A stretch of DNA of 26,016 nucleotides from a virus. The stretch lies in IMG/VR virus record IMGVR_UViG_3300036908_000046, positions 1 to 26,016 of that record; one strand, given 5' to 3'. Shown in pieces: positions 21,555 through 26,016 of this stretch. The notes beneath the pieces were generated by a model, which saw only the letters and a program-made list of their open reading frames with translations, was not told where the DNA came from and made no database searches. How positions within the stretch are numbered: the stretch's first letter is position 1; every line of letters begins with the position of its first letter. Both the position numbers and the translations under genes were made by a program.

Positions 21555-24500
21555 CCGTCACCTTCAAAAATCAGGGCGCGCAGCGACCGACTGCCTTTGG
21601 GTCACTGCTTCAGAACTCTGCCTATGGCTCGACCATCCCCGTGATTTACGGGCAGACGCAGTCGGTTTTGCTCGCGATCTGGGCGGCGAACCTGCGCCAG
21701 GGCGGCGCCGGCATCAAGAAGTTCAAGCAAATCAAAAAGGGCATCACAAACTACTGCGAGAACATCGACTTTCTGCTCGGGCACAATCCGATCCGCGGTG
21801 TGCTTCAGGTGATGAATAACGGCTCGAATTATCCCCTGGCCTTCACAAAGCAGTCGTTCTCAGGCGCCGGCGGCCGGCAGTCCTTTGCGATCACCGATTC
21901 TAACTTCTATTTCGTGATCGCCGTGACGCTGACCGCGAGCTACAGCTTCGCCGTCGACGACTACGGTGGCCAGGGTTCGCAGACGCTCTCGGGATCATGG
22001 GAGATCCCGCTCTGGGATGAGCTCGAGGTTGGTCCGGATCCGACCAACCCCATGAGCTACCGGTGCTGGCCGTTCTGTTATCGGTGGCAGCCGGGCATGG
22101 GGGCGACGGTCTCGATCGACGCTGAGTCCTTCCCGGCCGGCACGGTCAATGTTTACTACGCGCAGCTCACCGCGGCGACCTCACATCAGCCCCCGATCAC
22201 GAAGCTCTACATGGCCTTCGAACCACAACTCGGCTCGGGGGATGAGTACGCGAACGCGGGCAACGATCCCGACGGCCACCCGTACACCGAGCAGCAGATC
22301 ACCTATCCTCACTTTGCCGGCCTGCAAAGCTCCGAGATCGACCTCGGCGCCTCGGGGGTGCTCCCACAGATGAATCCCGAAGTCGCCGGAAAATGGGGCG
22401 TCTACTCGACGGGCGACGCCGATTTCGTGGACATGATCGAGGACATCTACAAGTCGGGCATGGCCCAGGCGGCGATCGCCGCCGACACCTCGGTCCAGCC
22501 GTCGCCGGCTGCCACGCAGATGGAGCGCGGGCTCTCGAGCTACAACATGCCGGGCACGATCCAGAAGAAAGTCGACGCCAGTTTAACCGCGGCGCTGCCC
22601 CCGATGATGTACGACATGCCGACCGCCGAGGGAAACGTGCTGGTGGCGACGGCTACGGGTTCGGGCACGCTCTCGATCAGTTCGACGAATGGCGAGACCT
22701 GGACCAAGGTCTATAGCGACGGCCTGGGCTATCAGGTCTGGTACACCTATGCGGCCGGCGGCCCGAACACGGTTACCGTCGCTGGGGCTTCCATGCCCTG
22801 GCAGATGGGGATCCTCGAGATCGGCGGCGTCGGGGCCTCGGTGGGGAACTCTTCAATGGTTCAAGTGCCTGGCAGTGGAATCGCCACGCATGGCCCTTCC
22901 GAGGTGAATAGCGCCACCGCCCTAGTCGACGATGGCGCTGGCGCGATCGAGGTTTCTGGCATCTATCCGCCGTTCAACATCTACGAAGGGGTCAACGCCA
23001 CTCTTGCGTACGGGGGTGCGGCATGGCCCGGGCTCCCTGCTGGCGCGACGGTGACCTCGATCGTGCCTGTGATCGGCTGGACGGGCTCTTATTACAGCGA
23101 CAACGGTGCTCTCGAGTTTTTCACGACGGGACTCGGGTCGGGTTTCCCGAATCCTCCTGAGGGGGGCGGCGAATTCATCGGTTCGAGCATCGGCACGACC
23201 CAGGCGGAATTCGAGGCCTGGACCTGTTCTTTCCAGTACGAAGCCACGGAGCAGCTGTCGAATTATATTGGCAGCTTTGGGTGCACCGTTTTTCTCCAAG
23301 TGAACTACGACGTCCCTCCAGGCTATCTTGGCGGCAACGCGGTCGATGCCGTGGCGACCTCCTTCAGCGGGCCTGCAGGAGCCTCTAGTAGCGTCGCCGA
23401 GGGCTTGCCTGGTTACCTGCTGGCCATCTCGCTCTATCCTGGCGGCGGCGCGGCGCCGGTGGCCGACCAGCCTCTCTGGCGAGCCGTCACCCCCAAGAAC
23501 TTCACTGGCAGCTCACCGACCACGTTCCAGATGCAGGAGCGCGTCATTCACTCGCCTGGTGCGTTCACCGCGGGCGGTGCCGGCGGCGCGCCGGACTCGA
23601 TCGCTCTGATCGCCATCAAGGCCACCGAGCCCGTGCCGTACCCTCGGCCCCTGGGCGACTTCGTCGACGTGCCGTCCTTTGACCTGGTGCGCGCGCAGTG
23701 TCGCGCAAACGGCCTCTACGGCTCGCTGTCGATGACCTCGCAGTCATCGGCCTCAGATTGGATCAAAACCCTCTGCGCGGCCGCCGTCGCGGCGCCGGTG
23801 TTCCTGGGGGCGAAGTTCTACCTCTATCCATACTCCGAGGTCTCGGCAACCGGAAACGGCGCCTTTTATCCGGCGCCCACAGCCGGGGGTCCGGTCGCCA
23901 AGCTCGACGCCGACTTCGGCGATTTCACTCAGGACGGTTGCCCCTCGCTCGACACCGCGGTCCGGATCGACTTGCCCAACGTCCTCCAGATGCAGTGCAT
24001 CGATCGGAATGCGAATTATGCCCAGGTCACCGTGCAGACGCCGGATCCGGCCACGATCGGGCTCTATGGACTGCGTAAGGACGACCCGGTCACAAACAAC
24101 GCCATCCAGGATCCCACGATCGCCCGGACCCTGCTCGGAATCCAGGTGCGCCGGAATCAGTATGGCGGCGATGTGTGGAGTTTCACGACCACCGCGCGCT
24201 GGTCGCTGCTCTCGCCGATGGATCTGGTCACGTTGACCGACGAACTCCAGGGCATCGCCGGGGTTCCGGTCCGGATCGTGACCTACAACGAGCAGGAAGA
24301 CGGCAGCTTTATCGGCACCGCGGAGCCCTTCGTCTACGGGATGTGCGCACCCACGCTGCTCGCTGCCACGAGCCCCGCTCCGACGCCGCCCGAAACGCAG
24401 CAGAGCGCCGGAAACGCCAACGCGCCGATCATTTTCGAACCGACGCCGGGCCTCTTCCCGGGGGCAACGGGTGACCAGCTCTGGGTTGTGGTCTCGAGCA

Positions 24501-25246
24501 GCGACCCCAATTTTGGCGGCGCGCAGATCTTCGTCTCGACGGATGGCGGCGCGAGCTACAACCCGGCGCCGGGCGGTGCGGACGGCACTTCGAACATCGT
24601 TACGGGTTCGGCTGTGACCGGCGTCCTCGACAGCGATTGGCCGGCAGCGAACGATCCCGACACCACAAATAACCTGGTGGTCGACCTCAACGAGTCGAAC
24701 GGGGTCATGGAGACCCTCTCAACTGTGGAAGAAAACAACTTCGAGGTGCCCTGCTACGTCGCTGGCGCGGCCATCACGATCAAGGTAAGCGGCGCTGCGG
24801 TAGCCACCGGAGATCCTGTGCCGGCAGCCGTGAACGGGACGCTGGTCGGACTGCTCGGCACGCTCGAGGTTGCGGGCACCGGCGTCGCGGCTTCAGGCGG
24901 CGGCGGCTTCGGCTATGAACTGATGTCCTATGCGATCGCGACGATCGTGGGCATTCCGTTCCAGTACACGCTGGTGGCGAACGTAGGCAGCGACTTCCTG
25001 CGCCGCTCAATCTTCCTCGCGCCCAGTTCGAGCGGCGTCGGCGTCGATCACCCGGCGGGCTCACGCTTCGCGGTCGTGGGGCCGAGCCAGGCCGGCATCC
25101 TGAAGATGACGTTGCCGCCGGCTTACATCGGGCAGGCGATCTATTTTAAGGTTTGCACCTTCAACACGTTTGGGGCGGCGCTTCAGTCCCTGGGCGATGT
25201 GACACCATCAATTTACGTGCCCACCGGCGTGCCTGGGGCGGCATAA
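21551..25246 (+). CDS. Tail tip/host-specificity protein (megatron-like)
   Basis: This encodes 1231 residues from ATG 21551 (ATGA overlap). It should close the tail tip and contact the host. The N-terminus has FGSLLQNSAYGSTIPVIYGQ and LAIWAANLRQGG, typical of J-like and phage-tail_3 proteins. Residues about 245-340 contain ITYPHFAGLQSSEIDLGASG and a helix. Residues 700-930 return to the core (GDFVDVPSFDLVRAQCRANG, SDWIKTLCAAAVAAPVFLGA, ARWSLLSPMDLVTLTDELQG). Residues 958-1000 (APIIFEPTPGLFP ... QIFVSTDGGASY) begin the conserved C-terminal beta part. Residues about 345-695 are an extra beta-rich insertion that seems made of a split domain with another inside it. Confidence 0.85.
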   Translation: MTVTFKNQGAQRPTAFGSLLQNSAYGSTIPVIYGQTQSVLLAIWAANLRQGGAGIKKFKQIKKGITNYCENIDFLLGHNPIRGVLQVMNNGSNYPLAFTKQSFSGAGGRQSFAITDSNFYFVIAVTLTASYSFAVDDYGGQGSQTLSGSWEIPLWDELEVGPDPTNPMSYRCWPFCYRWQPGMGATVSIDAESFPAGTVNVYYAQLTAATSHQPPITKLYMAFEPQLGSGDEYANAGNDPDGHPYTEQQITYPHFAGLQSSEIDLGASGVLPQMNPEVAGKWGVYSTGDADFVDMIEDIYKSGMAQAAIAADTSVQPSPAATQMERGLSSYNMPGTIQKKVDASLTAALPPMMYDMPTAEGNVLVATATGSGTLSISSTNGETWTKVYSDGLGYQVWYTYAAGGPNTVTVAGASMPWQMGILEIGGVGASVGNSSMVQVPGSGIATHGPSEVNSATALVDDGAGAIEVSGIYPPFNIYEGVNATLAYGGAAWPGLPAGATVTSIVPVIGWTGSYYSDNGALEFFTTGLGSGFPNPPEGGGEFIGSSIGTTQAEFEAWTCSFQYEATEQLSNYIGSFGCTVFLQVNYDVPPGYLGGNAVDAVATSFSGPAGASSSVAEGLPGYLLAISLYPGGGAAPVADQPLWRAVTPKNFTGSSPTTFQMQERVIHSPGAFTAGGAGGAPDSIALIAIKATEPVPYPRPLGDFVDVPSFDLVRAQCRANGLYGSLSMTSQSSASDWIKTLCAAAVAAPVFLGAKFYLYPYSEVSATGNGAFYPAPTAGGPVAKLDADFGDFTQDGCPSLDTAVRIDLPNVLQMQCIDRNANYAQVTVQTPDPATIGLYGLRKDDPVTNNAIQDPTIARTLLGIQVRRNQYGGDVWSFTTTARWSLLSPMDLVTLTDELQGIAGVPVRIVTYNEQEDGSFIGTAEPFVYGMCAPTLLAATSPAPTPPETQQSAGNANAPIIFEPTPGLFPGATGDQLWVVVSSSDPNFGGAQIFVSTDGGASYNPAPGGADGTSNIVTGSAVTGVLDSDWPAANDPDTTNNLVVDLNESNGVMETLSTVEENNFEVPCYVAGAAITIKVSGAAVATGDPVPAAVNGTLVGLLGTLEVAGTGVAASGGGGFGYELMSYAIATIVGIPFQYTLVANVGSDFLRRSIFLAPSSSGVGVDHPAGSRFAVVGPSQAGILKMTLPPAYIGQAIYFKVCTFNTFGAALQSLGDVTPSIYVPTGVPGAA

Positions 25247-25256
25247 GGAGAGAGTC

Positions 25257-25715
25257 ATGAGCCTTGCGACGACAGTCAACCTCAACGCAACCACGCCGGC
25301 CCCGGCGACCGGCCTGCAGAACGTCGTCTTTGCCGACGATAGCGGCACGCCCACTGTTAACGTCTCGGCGACCGACCCGGTGATGGTCGGCGACGCCGGC
25401 TCCGGTGGCAGTGCTGGCAATGTGCCAAAGCCGGCAGCGGGAACGGCGGCCGCGGGCAAGTTTCTCAAGGCCGACGGTACCTGGGCCGTTCCGCCCGGGG
25501 CCGGCATCGGGACATTCCACGACGAACTGATCACAATGACCGGCACCTCCGGCGCTTTCGCCCATTCGCCAGCAATCCTGATAGGCTTGTTTTTGAACGG
25601 GCAGCGTTTGACGACGCTCGGAATTGCCCCTGATTTCTCGTATATTGGCATCGACATCACTCTCACCGTGGCATCAGTTCCTGGAGATCTCTATGAAGCG
25701 GTTTATTGGTATTAG
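25257..25715 (+). CDS. Tail fibre-like protein
   Basis: This encodes 152 residues with AAGGAGAGAG before ATG 25257. The N-terminal 40 residues (MSLATTVNLNATTPAPATGL, then DSGTPTVNVSATDPV) are a common adaptor-like start for proteins attached to the tail tip. Residues 57-82 hold the fibre motif NVPKPAAGTAAAGKFLKADG followed by TWAVPP. The C-terminal 60 residues look like a small beta domain (ILIGLFLNGQRLTTLG, then IDITLTVASVPGDLYEAVYW). The last 23 bases overlap the start of the next gene. A host-binding role is inferred from the motif and position. Confidence 0.7.
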   Translation: MSLATTVNLNATTPAPATGLQNVVFADDSGTPTVNVSATDPVMVGDAGSGGSAGNVPKPAAGTAAAGKFLKADGTWAVPPGAGIGTFHDELITMTGTSGAFAHSPAILIGLFLNGQRLTTLGIAPDFSYIGIDITLTVASVPGDLYEAVYWY

Positions 25716-26016
25716 CCTGCTGGTGCTTGTGGCGCTCGCGGCGCGTGCACAGACCAAGATCAACCCGAACCAGGTAGGCAATTGGAACGGCTTCAAAGGG
25801 CAGGCCTGCGGCGACACGTCGGGCTCTGGGACGGCGCAACACTGCACGACCGCCTACCTCTTTACGCCGGCGACGCCGAACTGCATTGTTTACACGACGA
25901 CGACTCCCAACAGCGGCACCGGGCTCACGGTCAATGTCAATTCGCTGGGCGCAAAGAGCGTTGCCGTGGAGGGATCCTCCGGCTGGACGACGACCCTAGT
26001 GGCCTCGAGCAGCATT
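25693..26016 (+). CDS. Secreted fibre-like protein (3' end outside window)
   Basis: The frame from ATG 25693 stays open for 108 codons to the window edge. The start overlaps the preceding gene by 23 bases, and GGAGA at 25682-25686 is a fair ribosome site. Residues 1-19 form a clear Sec signal peptide: K2/R3, a hydrophobic core at 4-17, and ARA(17-19) before Q20 as a signal peptidase I site. The mature part has two cysteine-containing segments (GQACGDTSGSGTAQHC and TPNCIVYTTTTPNSGTG) and then LTVNVNSLGAKSV, a motif seen in phage fibre proteins. A signal peptide in a virion operon is unusual; the alternative is a hydrophobic N-terminus with another use. Confidence 0.65.
   Translation, partial: MKRFIGISLLVLVALAARAQTKINPNQVGNWNGFKGQACGDTSGSGTAQHCTTAYLFTPATPNCIVYTTTTPNSGTGLTVNVNSLGAKSVAVEGSSGWTTTLVASSSI

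Noticed and set aside
1-26016. tRNA, rRNA, CRISPR array, insertion sequence, attachment site
   Set aside because: I looked for cloverleaf-like segments, regularly spaced direct repeats, transposase motifs and terminal inverted repeats and found none; the window is an uninterrupted structural gene block.

Overview
This window is a head-and-tail morphogenesis block of a tailed double-stranded DNA phage, or of a prophage, with a siphovirus-type plan (HK97-fold capsid, long non-contractile tail). Every supported gene is on the + strand, packed with 1-20 base gaps or start/stop overlaps. I see no integrase, repressor, lysis, replication, tRNA or clearly bacterial gene, so the sequence alone does not say whether it is a free virus or an integrated one. 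The DNA is GC-rich. An NlpC/P60 tail peptidase and a signal-peptide gene suggest a Gram-negative host. The style of the last two proteins reminds me of Acidobacteriota-associated phage genes, which is a low-confidence inference.

Layout. 3-1815: packaging, with a small terminase subunit cut by the window edge and a large terminase that carries an extra C-terminal zinc ribbon. 1870-4051: nine very small genes, mostly coupled by TGATG, TAATG or ATGA overlaps, of which four or five encode Cys/His zinc-binding mini-proteins. 4055-4762: a secreted-looking beta-rich protein with C-terminal 16-19-residue repeats. 4804-7086: a portal fused to a MuF-like head morphogenesis domain. 7086-8419: four small unassigned genes. 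8570-10141: a prohead protease fused to a scaffold-like tail. 10208-11977: the major capsid protein with an Ig-like insertion. 12065-14683: neck and tail completion genes (connector, a CPSC protein, an HK97 gp10-like protein, a small unknown and a tail-terminator candidate). 14747-15853: the major tail tube protein. 15878-16539: tail chaperones joined by a programmed -1 frameshift. 16521-19001: the tape measure. 18998-25246: distal tail protein, hub, NlpC/P60 peptidase and a 1231-residue tip protein, in the same order as the tail end of the Rhodobacter gene transfer agent. 25257-26016: a fibre-like gene and the start of a secreted fibre-like gene that runs off the window.

The strongest non-routine signals are: (1) the A AAA AAC slippery site with a downstream hairpin in the tail chaperone gene; (2) the zinc mini-protein cassette between terminase and portal, echoed by the zinc ribbon on the terminase itself; (3) an identical 17-base hairpin, CGCGCTCTCCCAGCGCG, placed at nearly the same distance before the major capsid and major tail genes; (4) a shared beta domain inserted in both the connector and the tail tube protein, with a second domain nested inside the tail copy; and (5) a coupled gene with a cleavable signal peptide at the right edge.
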